Assembly: GCA_031551125.1 (NCBI GenBank)
Contig: JAVBOB010000004.1
Coordinates: forward strand, 137,211-201,210
Source: JAIRNF01 sp031551125
GTDB lineage: Bacteria > Bacteroidota > Bacteroidia > Bacteroidales > UBA932
Length of the DNA: 64,000 nt
Reading direction: 5' to 3'
The translations under genes and the position numbers were made by a program. Below the pieces are notes generated by a model that did no database searches, was not told where the DNA came from, and saw only the letters and a program-made list of their open reading frames with translations. Below are positions 52,499 through 60,294 of the stretch, in pieces. The stretch's first letter is position 1, and every line of letters starts with the position of its first letter.

Positions 52499-54055
52499 TT
52501 AGTAAACAGGAGTAACTTTATATTCTTTATCAGACATATCCTCTGCCCGGTTCCACCATACTCGTTTGTAGTAGTAAGGATAGTATGCTGCATCTGTTTC
52601 AGTAATTGCCTCTATATTTCTAAGCTCTGCCCTATTATAATCAAACTCCGAATACTGTAAGTAAGTGAATCTTCTAGGCCATTGATTTTTCATCTCTGAA
52701 TATACCGTCGCAGGCTGCGATAAACCCAAGAAAATGGTTGGGTCATAATCATAACGTCTAAAATCTGTCCATGTTTCCTCTGCTAAAAGAAACATAGCAA
52801 TATTCTTTTGAGTCATAATTTGAGCAAGCGTAATGTCAGTAGCACTCGTAGCAATAGCTCCGCTATTAAGATACGCATCAATATCAGAAGTTGCAACTCC
52901 TATAGCCTGCATGTGGGAACGAATGCCTTGCTGGAATGCAGTAAACGCGCTATTCAAATCACCTTTATTAAAACATGCCTCTGCCTTTATAAATTGTACT
53001 TCAGCATAAGTTGCAATTTCGGACTTATACTCAGGCAACGACCATATTTTACCATACACAGATGGAATGGTTAAATCACCTGTGCGGTTACCTGTAGGAG
53101 GAACTATGCCCCAATAGTTACCATCAGCCGACGGATAAAACATTTTCTCCAAACGTGGATCTACAACAGGTATTGTTCCCCCTGCGCCATCGTCTTTTCG
53201 AAAAATATTTCCATTCAACAGGTCAACTATACGCTGAGATTGGCGATAGCTATTCAAATTTTGTCGATCAGAACACCAATAATTTTTAAATGTTACAATA
53301 TTTGATCCTGCTTGAGAATTCTGTCTAAAATCATCACTATTACTTGTAAACGATTGATTGCAATAGTTAACAACTTTATCCAAATCATAAAGCCCAACTT
53401 TATATGGATATAGATGTAAAGCACATCTTGCTTTTATAAGGTATGTAAACTTTATCCATTTTGTCACATCTCCATTGTAAATGTATTCGGCTTTTGACAA
53501 TGGCAGTACATCATCATTATTGGTACGTCTAAGGTAAACCAAGGCTTCATCACATAATTTATCAACATATTCATATATCAACTTTTGGTTGTCATACTTT
53601 GGACTTAGTGTACCTGTATATGCATCATTTAAAGGAATATCTCCCATCCAGTCTGTAGTCATCAACCATGCGTATGCGTTGAACGTTTTAATTGCTCCAG
53701 CCACATGCCAAGCTTCTTTTGACTCAGCATCCTTAATCGCAATTGCAACATTTCCACCCTGGTATACGTAAAGAGCATACCACCATAGGTAACTGGTTGT
53801 ATAGTTAGTTAGCTGAAACCAATCCGAACCAGAATTTGCTCCCGTATAATTCCAATATTGGCACATTCGAGCAGCTTGCATTTGGACAGCATGTTTAGTT
53901 TGATAGGTTAAATCTATCATCGCCCTAAAGCGAATATCCGCCGGAGCATCTGTTGGAATAGCCGGATTTTGGTTTACATCTAGAAACTTTTCGCATGACA
54001 CCAAGAGAATACATCCCAAAAAAAATAGCGTAAGTATATTATATATTTTTTTCAT
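52499..54055 (-). CDS. SusD/RagB-family outer-membrane lipoprotein (pair 2)
   Basis: 518 residues. Lipobox ILLVSC, then EKFLDVNQNP. It belongs to the group with WLMTTDWMGDIPLNDAYTG near 130-150 and EVQFIKAEACFNKGDLNSAF late in the sequence. Diverged in sequence and length from the SusD of pair 1 (664 residues), so probably not a recent duplicate. Follows susC by 10 bases. Confidence 0.9.
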   Translation of the reverse strand: MKKIYNILTLFFLGCILLVSCEKFLDVNQNPAIPTDAPADIRFRAMIDLTYQTKHAVQMQAARMCQYWNYTGANSGSDWFQLTNYTTSYLWWYALYVYQGGNVAIAIKDAESKEAWHVAGAIKTFNAYAWLMTTDWMGDIPLNDAYTGTLSPKYDNQKLIYEYVDKLCDEALVYLRRTNNDDVLPLSKAEYIYNGDVTKWIKFTYLIKARCALHLYPYKVGLYDLDKVVNYCNQSFTSNSDDFRQNSQAGSNIVTFKNYWCSDRQNLNSYRQSQRIVDLLNGNIFRKDDGAGGTIPVVDPRLEKMFYPSADGNYWGIVPPTGNRTGDLTIPSVYGKIWSLPEYKSEIATYAEVQFIKAEACFNKGDLNSAFTAFQQGIRSHMQAIGVATSDIDAYLNSGAIATSATDITLAQIMTQKNIAMFLLAEETWTDFRRYDYDPTIFLGLSQPATVYSEMKNQWPRRFTYLQYSEFDYNRAELRNIEAITETDAAYYPYYYKRVWWNRAEDMSDKEYKVTPVY

Positions 54056-54065
54056 ATCACTAGTA

Positions 54066-57000
54066 TTAGAAAGTTATAGTGAGTCCCAATGAATAAGCTC
54101 GAGAAGAAGGAACTGATCCATAATCAATACCACTTCCTCCTAAACCACTCCGCCCAGATCCAAGCGTATTTACCTCAGGTTCAACACCGCTATAATTCGT
54201 AAACAGCAAAACATTATCTGCCGTAAAAGTTAACCTTACCCTATTTAAATCAAGCTTACTCATCCATTTTTTTGGTAAATCATAGCTGAGAGAAATATTT
54301 CTTACACGGAACCAGTTAACCTCCTCTATGAAGTTGGTTTCAACATTAGAATAGTAAGACTCAAAGAAAGTTTGTCCCATTCTAACCGGTGTTGCGTTTG
54401 CTACATACTCTTTTACATCTCCCACTTTCTTACCATTCGGAATAGTTCCCGCTAGCTGGTCATTATTTGTATAAAGAATCTTATTCACACCATCAACTAC
54501 AATTTGCTTGTTACGTTGTTCTGTTAAAGGGTGTGCTCCATTATTAATCAACCGATATGCTGTTCCATTGTACACATCACCCCCTCTCCGAATATCAAAA
54601 ACAAATGACAGCTGAATATCATTAAGAATACGGAAGTTATTTACAATACCAACCATAAACTTTGGCTCTCTGTTCCCCACAGGCACATATTGAAGTTTTC
54701 TAACCGGATAACCAGTACTAGCATCTACTACAACTTTACCAGATAGGTCTCTTTCGTAGTCATAACCTTGTATTGTAGAAAATGGTTGTCCAGGATACGC
54801 ACCAACTCGGGCATTTCCGGCAACCCATGTTTCCGAATCATAGTAATACTCTAAAGGAGAGGGTAAACTTTCCAGCACACCCCTATTTTGACTGTAGTTT
54901 ATAGTCAAATCCCAAAAAAACTTACTTGTAACAACCGGTCGTACGTTAAGAGCCAACTCCCATCCTTTGTTGGTAACAACACCTCCGTTGATATATTGTA
55001 TAATAAATCCTTTGCTGGCATAGCTAACACGTGGGTCAAGAATCATATCCTTACTTCTCATATCATAATAGGTAAGATCAAACCCGAAACGGTTATTAAA
55101 GAATTTGGTATTTAAACTAACTTCCCATGTTTCGGTAGTTTCCGCTCTCAAATTTGGGGCTCCACCTGTCCACGAGTTATAAAAACCACCACTAGGGTAA
55201 CTGTCATTTTTAAATAAGCCTGTAGTAGTAACATATGGAGCCGGATCCTTCCCTACTTGAGCCCAAATTGCATTCAGCTTAAAAAAGTTGATTTTTTTTC
55301 TCAATTCCTTTGAAAAAAGTTCTGATGCAATAAACCCTATACTGGCTGACGGAGAAGAAAAACCTTGGTCACCCGTTGGAAGAGTAGAGGTCCAATCTTG
55401 ACGCAAAGTTCCATTAAGATAAATCATACCCTTATATTCCAACTTAATATCACCCATTGCAGATACACGACGCCTTTGAGATATTGTATAATTCGTTTGA
55501 ATATCTGCCCTGTCAAAGTTATTTATGTCATAAAATCCCGGTACTTGAAACTTTTCTCCGTATATAGAATTTGTCTTAAACGAATAGTCATAGATATCTC
55601 CAAGAGCTGTTAGATCCATTACCAAACCTTTTGCTATTTCTCGATTATAAGTAATCCGAAGGTTTCCCGTTGTAGAATTCATTCCATTAACATATTGAGA
55701 CATGGCTCCTAATTGCTTACCACTAATCTGTGTTCCCGGCTCCCATACCACTTGTCCATCTGTTTTATAAAAATCCATTCCCCCCATTAACACAACAGTA
55801 AGACCTTTAAATGGAGTTAATGTTATATTTGCGTTACCAAGAAACCGATCTGTACCAGAGGTTTGGTAAGTTTTATAGACAGACCAAAAAGGATTATCAA
55901 TAGTAATTGCCGACCAAAGTTTTGCTTGCGTCCCATCTGGGTTTATCCAATTTCTAATATCGAAATCTATTGGAAATTCCATCAAGTACCGGTAAAAGCC
56001 GGTAGCTCCTTTTTGCGACTTATTCGATTCTGATGAAGTAAACTGTGCTCTACCAGATATCCGAATCCATTTTTTGATTTCGCGACTATAACTAACACTT
56101 GAGTTAAATGTTTTGTACGAAGAGTTGGGAATAATTCCTCCTTGATCGGTATAAGATCCTGAAAGGCGAATATTGTCTTTCTCCGAAGAATTAGAAAAAT
56201 CGATAGAATGCTTTTGGGTAAAACCTGTTTGAAAAAAATTATTGATATTATCATACCTGGTTGAATATTCATCTATAACAGGTCCCCATGAGTTTGGACT
56301 TGTAAGGGTACGATGTTTATATCCATTGTATCCGGCACCATAGGTTGTTTGCACGTCTGGTAACGCAATAAGCTTACTCCACTGAAAATTGTTCGAATAG
56401 GTAATCCGACCTTCTCCTTTTTCTCCCTTTTTAGTCGTTATTACGACAGCCCCACCTGCAGCATCAATACCATATTGAGCCGCTGCAGCCGGTCCTTTCA
56501 AAACATTGATAGATTCAATATCTTCGGGATCAATATCAGCAGCCCTATTTATTTCATCCATATTTCTTGATGAACTGATCCCTGCCAGATTTGAACCATT
56601 CATTGCTGTGTTATCAATAGGAATACCATCAACAATAAATAATGGTTGGTTATTACCTGTAAGAGATTGACCACCTCGTATTACTATTTGAGAAGATGCC
56701 CCAACCTCTCCACTAGAACGAGTAATGTTAACTCCAGCTATACGTCCAGCCATACTATTCACAATGTTCGATTCCTTAGATTTAAGAAGGTCATCTCCTT
56801 TTAACTCTTGAACAGAATAGTTAATAGCCTTACGATCCCTTTTTATCCCGTATGCCGTAACTACTGCTGCATCCAAATCTTCAGAACTAGAGATAAGGCT
56901 AACATCAATAATACTCCGACCATTAATAGGCACCTCTTCCGTTTTCATTCCCATAAACGAAAATACAAGCGTTTTTGCACTTGTTCCTACGTTAATAGTG

Positions 57001-57176
57001 TACTTTCCTTTTACATCAGTAGCCACTACTCCTGTAGACTGGCCCTTTACAGAAACTGTAACAAAAGGCATAGGTGTTTTACCATCCTGCTCGGTTACTG
57101 TACCCACAACTTTAGTTTGTGCATACGCTAACCCAACAGAAAGCAGAAAACACACTAACAATAGTGTTTTTTTCAT
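54066..57176 (-). CDS. SusC/RagA-family TonB-linked transporter (pair 2)
   Basis: 1036 residues. Signal peptide (~1-19), regulatory-like beta domain (~21-105; VVGTVTEQDGKTPMPFVTVS), TonB-box-like stretch (AAVVTAYGIKRDRKAINYSV), plug (~120-240; GRIAGVNI, NQPLFIVDGIPIDN, GPAAAAQYGIDAAGGAVVIT) and a barrel ending AYSLGLTITF. No signal-transduction N-terminal extension, so it is not an ECF-sigma-linked transducer type. No perfect -7 box was found upstream. The divergent XRE pair lies just beyond its promoter region. Confidence 0.93.
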   Translation of the reverse strand: MKKTLLLVCFLLSVGLAYAQTKVVGTVTEQDGKTPMPFVTVSVKGQSTGVVATDVKGKYTINVGTSAKTLVFSFMGMKTEEVPINGRSIIDVSLISSSEDLDAAVVTAYGIKRDRKAINYSVQELKGDDLLKSKESNIVNSMAGRIAGVNITRSSGEVGASSQIVIRGGQSLTGNNQPLFIVDGIPIDNTAMNGSNLAGISSSRNMDEINRAADIDPEDIESINVLKGPAAAAQYGIDAAGGAVVITTKKGEKGEGRITYSNNFQWSKLIALPDVQTTYGAGYNGYKHRTLTSPNSWGPVIDEYSTRYDNINNFFQTGFTQKHSIDFSNSSEKDNIRLSGSYTDQGGIIPNSSYKTFNSSVSYSREIKKWIRISGRAQFTSSESNKSQKGATGFYRYLMEFPIDFDIRNWINPDGTQAKLWSAITIDNPFWSVYKTYQTSGTDRFLGNANITLTPFKGLTVVLMGGMDFYKTDGQVVWEPGTQISGKQLGAMSQYVNGMNSTTGNLRITYNREIAKGLVMDLTALGDIYDYSFKTNSIYGEKFQVPGFYDINNFDRADIQTNYTISQRRRVSAMGDIKLEYKGMIYLNGTLRQDWTSTLPTGDQGFSSPSASIGFIASELFSKELRKKINFFKLNAIWAQVGKDPAPYVTTTGLFKNDSYPSGGFYNSWTGGAPNLRAETTETWEVSLNTKFFNNRFGFDLTYYDMRSKDMILDPRVSYASKGFIIQYINGGVVTNKGWELALNVRPVVTSKFFWDLTINYSQNRGVLESLPSPLEYYYDSETWVAGNARVGAYPGQPFSTIQGYDYERDLSGKVVVDASTGYPVRKLQYVPVGNREPKFMVGIVNNFRILNDIQLSFVFDIRRGGDVYNGTAYRLINNGAHPLTEQRNKQIVVDGVNKILYTNNDQLAGTIPNGKKVGDVKEYVANATPVRMGQTFFESYYSNVETNFIEEVNWFRVRNISLSYDLPKKWMSKLDLNRVRLTFTADNVLLFTNYSGVEPEVNTLGSGRSGLGGSGIDYGSVPSSRAYSLGLTITF

Positions 57177-57326
57177 AAATGCATAGGTTTGGTTATTAAA
57201 TTATTGGTTAATTTGGTATTACTAAATACACTTCGTTAGTGTAAAATAGTTAAGAGTTGATTTTCAATTTTTCACTCCATTGGCAATTATTAGTTTAGGT
57301 TTATCGTTTTGAATAAAAAGAATGGG

Positions 57327-57539
57327 TTATTCCACTAACATTTCATCAACAGGAACTCCCAATCCTTCACTTATAATTTTGAGTGCCTTTACGGTTGTTA
57401 GCTTACCGTTGCTTTCATTAGCATAAATCCATCGAGGGATGGAAGATACGGATACATCTAACGCTTCAGCCAATAGAACCTTGATATGTCGATTATCTCG
57501 GCACCTTAAACGCTCTATTATTTCTCTCTTTAACTTCAT
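57327..57539 (-). CDS. Small XRE/Cro-like HTH protein
   Basis: 70 residues, one helix-turn-helix domain: HIKVLLAEALDVSVSSIPRW is helices 2-3, and the C-terminus LGVPVDEMLVE is typical of XRE domains. It is too short for an oligomerisation domain, so it resembles a Cro-type repressor or an antitoxin. Divergent from the 57642 XRE gene. Its -7 box (57580-57587) abuts a perfect 16-base palindrome. It lies between that gene and the SusCD pair 2 promoter region, so control of susC is conceivable but not shown. Confidence 0.78.
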   Translation of the reverse strand: MKLKREIIERLRCRDNRHIKVLLAEALDVSVSSIPRWIYANESNGKLTTVKALKIISEGLGVPVDEMLVE

Positions 57540-57557
57540 TTCTGCATTAGTTTTGCG

Positions 57558-57565
57558 TAAATTTG
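57558..57565 (+). promoter_or_regulatory. -7 box TAAATTTG for the larger XRE gene
   Basis: Perfect consensus. The transcript would start upstream of the palindrome at 57593. Confidence 0.45.
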
Positions 57566-57579
57566 TATCGGTAAGGGAA

Positions 57580-57587
57580 CAAAGATA
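57580..57587 (-). promoter_or_regulatory. -7 box TATCTTTG for the small XRE gene
   Basis: Perfect consensus. Located 5 bases from the palindrome, which would occupy the -12 to -30 region. Confidence 0.5.
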
Positions 57588-57592
57588 AATAG

Positions 57593-57608
57593 ATTTCTAT
57601 ATAGAAAT
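57593..57608. promoter_or_regulatory. Perfect 16-base palindrome, probable XRE operator
   Basis: ATTTCTATATAGAAAT is exactly self-complementary and lies between the divergent XRE genes, where a dimeric repressor would bind. Confidence 0.65.
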
Positions 57609-57641
57609 AGTTAATTAATGTTAATAGCCCTGCATGGCCAA

Positions 57642-58061
57642 ATGATACCTACAAGATTAAAAGAAATTAGAATACTACTGGGGTATGGTGACAGACAGAA
57701 GGAATTTGCCGAGAAACTTGATATGAAGCAAGGAAGCTATTCTGATGTTGAAAGGGGAAAAACCAAGTCTATATCTAAAAAACTTATTAGAAATCTATAT
57801 ACTCAATTTGGGGTAAATGAGGCATATATATTACATGGTACCTTACCTAAATTGTTAAAGGAAAAAAAGACAACAGAACCTATTCAAGAAAAAACTACCA
57901 ATGAGCAGCTGTTGGTCAACCTAGTAAATGCTAGAGACAGGCAAATTGACGAGCTGCTTACCCAGCAAGGAAAGCTACTGCTACATCAAGAAAAAATGTT
58001 ACGCATAATACAAGCGCTATCCATAGGAAAAAAGGAAGACGATAATTATAAAAAAACGTAG
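57642..58061 (+). CDS. XRE family transcriptional regulator with C-terminal coiled coil
   Basis: 139 residues from the ATG at 57642 (MIPTRLKEIRILLGY), preferred over 57618 because the HTH domain starts there in relatives. HTH at ~5-60 (RQKEFAEKLDMKQGSYSDVE is helices 2-3). Residues ~85-130 form a Gln/Leu-rich coiled coil (LVNARDRQIDELLTQQGKLL) for oligomerisation. It resembles prophage CI-like or Bacteroidota mobile-element regulators, but no phage genes are nearby. The stop is 2 bases from a degraded Smr fragment, hinting at rearrangement here. Confidence 0.82.
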   Translation: MIPTRLKEIRILLGYGDRQKEFAEKLDMKQGSYSDVERGKTKSISKKLIRNLYTQFGVNEAYILHGTLPKLLKEKKTTEPIQEKTTNEQLLVNLVNARDRQIDELLTQQGKLLLHQEKMLRIIQALSIGKKEDDNYKKT

Positions 58062-58063
58062 TT

Positions 58064-58152
58064 TTATAGCAATACCATACCGGCGCTGTACCCATTAAAT
58101 GAGGTACTTTTGAGGTAAGCCCTTCCTATGCTCTAACTATCAAGCAAATACA
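58064..58152 (-). pseudogene. Degraded copy of the 3' end of the DUF2027-Smr gene
   Basis: The minus strand encodes ...AYLKSTSFNGYSAGMVLL-stop, matching the end of the intact protein at 62677 (VRYQDASFKEYGYGATMVLL-stop), with an in-frame stop a little upstream. At DNA level a 54-base gap-free block ending in TATCAAGCAAA is about two-thirds identical to 62714-62767, and TATAGCAATACCATA is shared exactly. The rest of the gene is missing. Confidence 0.65.
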
Positions 58153-58229
58153 AATATCACACTACAGCATAGAGGCTATAGAAGTAAGAGTAGCTGCAGT
58201 ACAATTGCGAAATTTTAGCTGTTTATTAG

Positions 58230-58269
58230 AAAAAGAGTTGGTTAATTCGTTAAAATTAGCCAACTCTTT
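58230..58269 (-). terminator. Terminator after tRNA-Leu
   Basis: AAAGAGTTGG and CCAACTCTTT arms, extended by TTAATT/AATTAG with one G:T pair. On the minus strand it ends in a T-run. Confidence 0.75.
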
Positions 58270-58270
58270 G

Positions 58271-58354
58271 TACCCGGAGCCGGGGTCGAACCGGCACAGC
58301 CTTGCGGCTACTGGTGTTTGAGACCAGCGCGTCTACCGATTCCGCCATCCGGGC
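58271..58354 (-). tRNA. tRNA-Leu (anticodon CAA)
   Basis: 84 bases. Cloverleaf read on the minus strand: acceptor GCCCGGA pairs with TCCGGGT (G1:T72 wobble), D-arm with GGTAGACGC, anticodon stem CTGGT/ACCAG with loop CTCAAAC (anticodon CAA), long class II variable arm (AGCC-GCAA-GGCT), T-arm GCCGGTTCGACCCCGGC, discriminator A73. The 3' CCA is not encoded. Confidence 0.95.
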
Positions 58355-58440
58355 ATCGGTTTCGGACTGCGAAAGTAATAATTTTTTCGTTTCTGCAAAT
58401 CCTTTTATTCAAAAAAGATGGCTTTTAAATAATAGAATGC

Positions 58441-58448
58441 TATATTTG
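58441..58448 (+). promoter_or_regulatory. -7 box TATATTTG for the Lrp-type regulator
   Basis: Perfect consensus, 52-59 bases before the chosen ATG at 58500. It lies downstream of the longer frame's start at 58302, which overlaps tRNA-Leu and can be excluded. Confidence 0.6.
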
Positions 58449-58499
58449 TGCCTGTCTAACTGCTCTATGGTAGCTAGGCTTAACCCAAACATCCTATAT

Positions 58500-59018
58500 A
58501 TGGCAAACAAATTTCGCGTAGATAGCATTGATCAAAAAATTCTAAGCAATTTAGTGAAAAATGCGAGAACACCCTTTTTAGAAATTGCTCGCGAGTGCGG
58601 CGTATCCGGCGCAGCTATCCACCAACGGGTAAAAAAGATGGAAGAAGCTGGTATTATCGTTGGTTCTCAGCTAGTTGTAAAACCTCAAGCGTTGGGATAT
58701 GATATATGCACCTTTGTTGGTGTTGAGCTATCACAACCCAACCTTTACAAACCGGTAATAAAAGCGTTAAAAGATATTCCGGAAGTGGTTGAGTGCCACT
58801 TTGTAACCGGAAATTTCTCCATACTACTAAAAATATACTGCCGTAATAACGACCACCTAATGGAGATTCTGATAAATACAATTCAGAATATACCGGGAGT
58901 TTCTAGAACGGAATCAATGATTTCTCTTGATCAAGCGATTGAACGTCAGGTGTACGTTAAAGACAAAAATTTTCCTAAAGCAAAGCGCAGTAAAAAAGAG
59001 CAAACGGAAGAAGAATAG
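58500..59018 (+). CDS. Lrp/AsnC family transcriptional regulator
   Basis: 172 residues from the ATG at 58500 (MANKFRVDSIDQKILSNLVK). N-terminal winged HTH (RTPFLEIARECGVSGAAIHQ, RVKKMEEAGII), linker, and C-terminal RAM domain (~70-150; ICTFVGVELSQPNLY, VECHFVTGNFSILLKIYC, IPGVSRTESMISLDQ) that binds amino acids and forms octamers. Ends in a basic/acidic tail. Autonomous promoter and a strong terminator overlapping the stop. Targets unknown; the nearby tRNA and alanine symporter give no firm hint. Confidence 0.9.
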   Translation: MANKFRVDSIDQKILSNLVKNARTPFLEIARECGVSGAAIHQRVKKMEEAGIIVGSQLVVKPQALGYDICTFVGVELSQPNLYKPVIKALKDIPEVVECHFVTGNFSILLKIYCRNNDHLMEILINTIQNIPGVSRTESMISLDQAIERQVYVKDKNFPKAKRSKKEQTEEE

Positions 59019-59036
59019 GCTTCCGTTTGCTCTTTT
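58994..59036. terminator. Terminator overlapping the lrp-type stop codon
   Basis: AAGAGCAAACGGAAG (58996-59010) is the exact complement of 59020-59034; the stem extends two more pairs. The stop codon lies in the loop. It could also serve convergent ispD. Confidence 0.85.
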
Positions 59037-59053
59037 GCTATTTCACCTTACTA

Positions 59054-59728
59054 TTATTCTACCAACACTTCGGCAATCAACATATCTAACGGGCGGGTAA
59101 TTTTAATGTTTTCCGAATTTCCTTCCGTTAGGCTTATGTTTGTACCGCAGTGTTGTACAACCGAAGCATCATCTGTAAATTCCGGACGAAAGGGTTCGTT
59201 GTATGCGTTATGTAACAACAACGCCTTAAATACTTGTGGGGTCTGCACTAGTCGAAGCGTATCCCTATCAATAACTTGGCTTGTATCTCCATGCAGCTGG
59301 CGAACGGAATCATTCAACGGAATAACCGGAACGGCCGTTCCTTGTTGTGTAGCCACCTTAAAACAGCGGCTAATGGTTTCCTGACTTACCAACGGGCGTA
59401 CACCATCATGCACAGCAATTAACCCCTCTGTGCCTGTTTGAGACAGCGCATTTTTCACCGAATGGAAACGAGTGAAGCCTCCGGTTATCAATGTATGAGG
59501 TATAGTGAAATTATACTCGTCACACAGCTGCTTCCACGTGTCCATTTGGTCTGATGGAAGCACCACCACCAGCTTCATTTCCCGATTAAAAGAATGAAAC
59601 TTTCGTATAGTGTGCATAAGTATGGGTTCACCCTTCAGAAGCATAAACTGCTTAGGAAGGCTTCCTCCCATGCGTGTTCCACTTCCTCCGGCAACTATAA
59701 TCGCATATAGCTTACTTTGATTTGTCAT
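59054..59728 (-). CDS. ispD: 2-C-methyl-D-erythritol 4-phosphate cytidylyltransferase
   Basis: 224 residues. Third enzyme of the MEP isoprenoid pathway (MEP + CTP). Nucleotide-binding loop VAGGSGTRMGGSLPKQF, then PHTLITGGFTRFHSVKNAL, IAVHDGVRPLVS, RLVQTPQVF and TDDASVVQHCG. These are all IspD signature positions; it lacks a fused IspF domain. Its ATG overlaps the upstream gene's stop by four bases (ATGA), so the two are translationally coupled. Confidence 0.94.
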   Translation of the reverse strand: MTNQSKLYAIIVAGGSGTRMGGSLPKQFMLLKGEPILMHTIRKFHSFNREMKLVVVLPSDQMDTWKQLCDEYNFTIPHTLITGGFTRFHSVKNALSQTGTEGLIAVHDGVRPLVSQETISRCFKVATQQGTAVPVIPLNDSVRQLHGDTSQVIDRDTLRLVQTPQVFKALLLHNAYNEPFRPEFTDDASVVQHCGTNISLTEGNSENIKITRPLDMLIAEVLVE

Positions 59729-60174
59729 AGCTTAAAATCAAACGCTTCTTTTTTCCAAATCAGCTTCTTGCCAAACCCTAAGGTATTATTGGTAAACTTA
59801 GCAAAGGTAAGCTCTAAAGACCATAGAGGTGTAGTGCTGAGTATAGCATAAGGAAAGCGTTTCAGGTAAGCTTTCTTTGCCTTTTTCTTAAACTCGCCCT
59901 GCGCTTCAAGTACAATTCCCTGAAGCTGTAAGCCCTGTACCTTCCCTATCGTTTCCGTTTCAAGAACGATAGAGCCACCTACCTGCATATTATGAGATAT
60001 ATCATTGATATGTTTTGTGTTCCTATCAGAAGTAAAAACAAAACAGCTTTCGTCTTCCAAAAAAACGTAGAACATATTTGAACAGTACGGCTCGCCCTCA
60101 AAGCAAGTGGCCAACGTAAGCACGTGGTGCTCGTTTATAAATTCAACTATGCGCTTATCTAAAGGTTCTGCCAT
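59725..60174 (-). CDS. Pyridoxamine 5'-phosphate oxidase-like protein (YhbP/UPF0306-like)
   Basis: 149 residues, split-barrel FMN-binding fold: HVLTLATCFEGEPYCSNMFY, FVFTSDRNTKHINDI, GGSIVLETETI and KGVQGLQLQGIV-like strands. It lacks the C-terminal PNPOx domain, so it is unlikely to be true PdxH. Related proteins may bind FMN, F420 or heme. A -7 box TACTTTTG is at 60201-60208. First gene of the pair with ispD, an arrangement without obvious functional logic. Confidence 0.8.
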   Translation of the reverse strand: MAEPLDKRIVEFINEHHVLTLATCFEGEPYCSNMFYVFLEDESCFVFTSDRNTKHINDISHNMQVGGSIVLETETIGKVQGLQLQGIVLEAQGEFKKKAKKAYLKRFPYAILSTTPLWSLELTFAKFTNNTLGFGKKLIWKKEAFDFKL

Positions 60175-60200
60175 CTGGTTAGCTGGTTGGTTTGATTAAA

Positions 60201-60208
60201 CAAAAGTA
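60201..60208 (-). promoter_or_regulatory. -7 box TACTTTTG for the YhbP-like/ispD operon
   Basis: Perfect TAnnTTTG, 27-34 bases upstream of the ATG at 60174. Confidence 0.6.
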
Positions 60209-60294
60209 GAAAAATTTGCTATCTTTATCTTTTATTTCAACTAAAGCGTAGAGACTCCTACCCTACCATTGCGTAAAACCTAAAACACGTAACC

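Noticed and set aside
57327..58061. Prophage or toxin-antitoxin module
   Set aside because: No integrase, structural, toxin or att-like repeats are present; only two HTH genes, so the claim is limited to a regulator pair.
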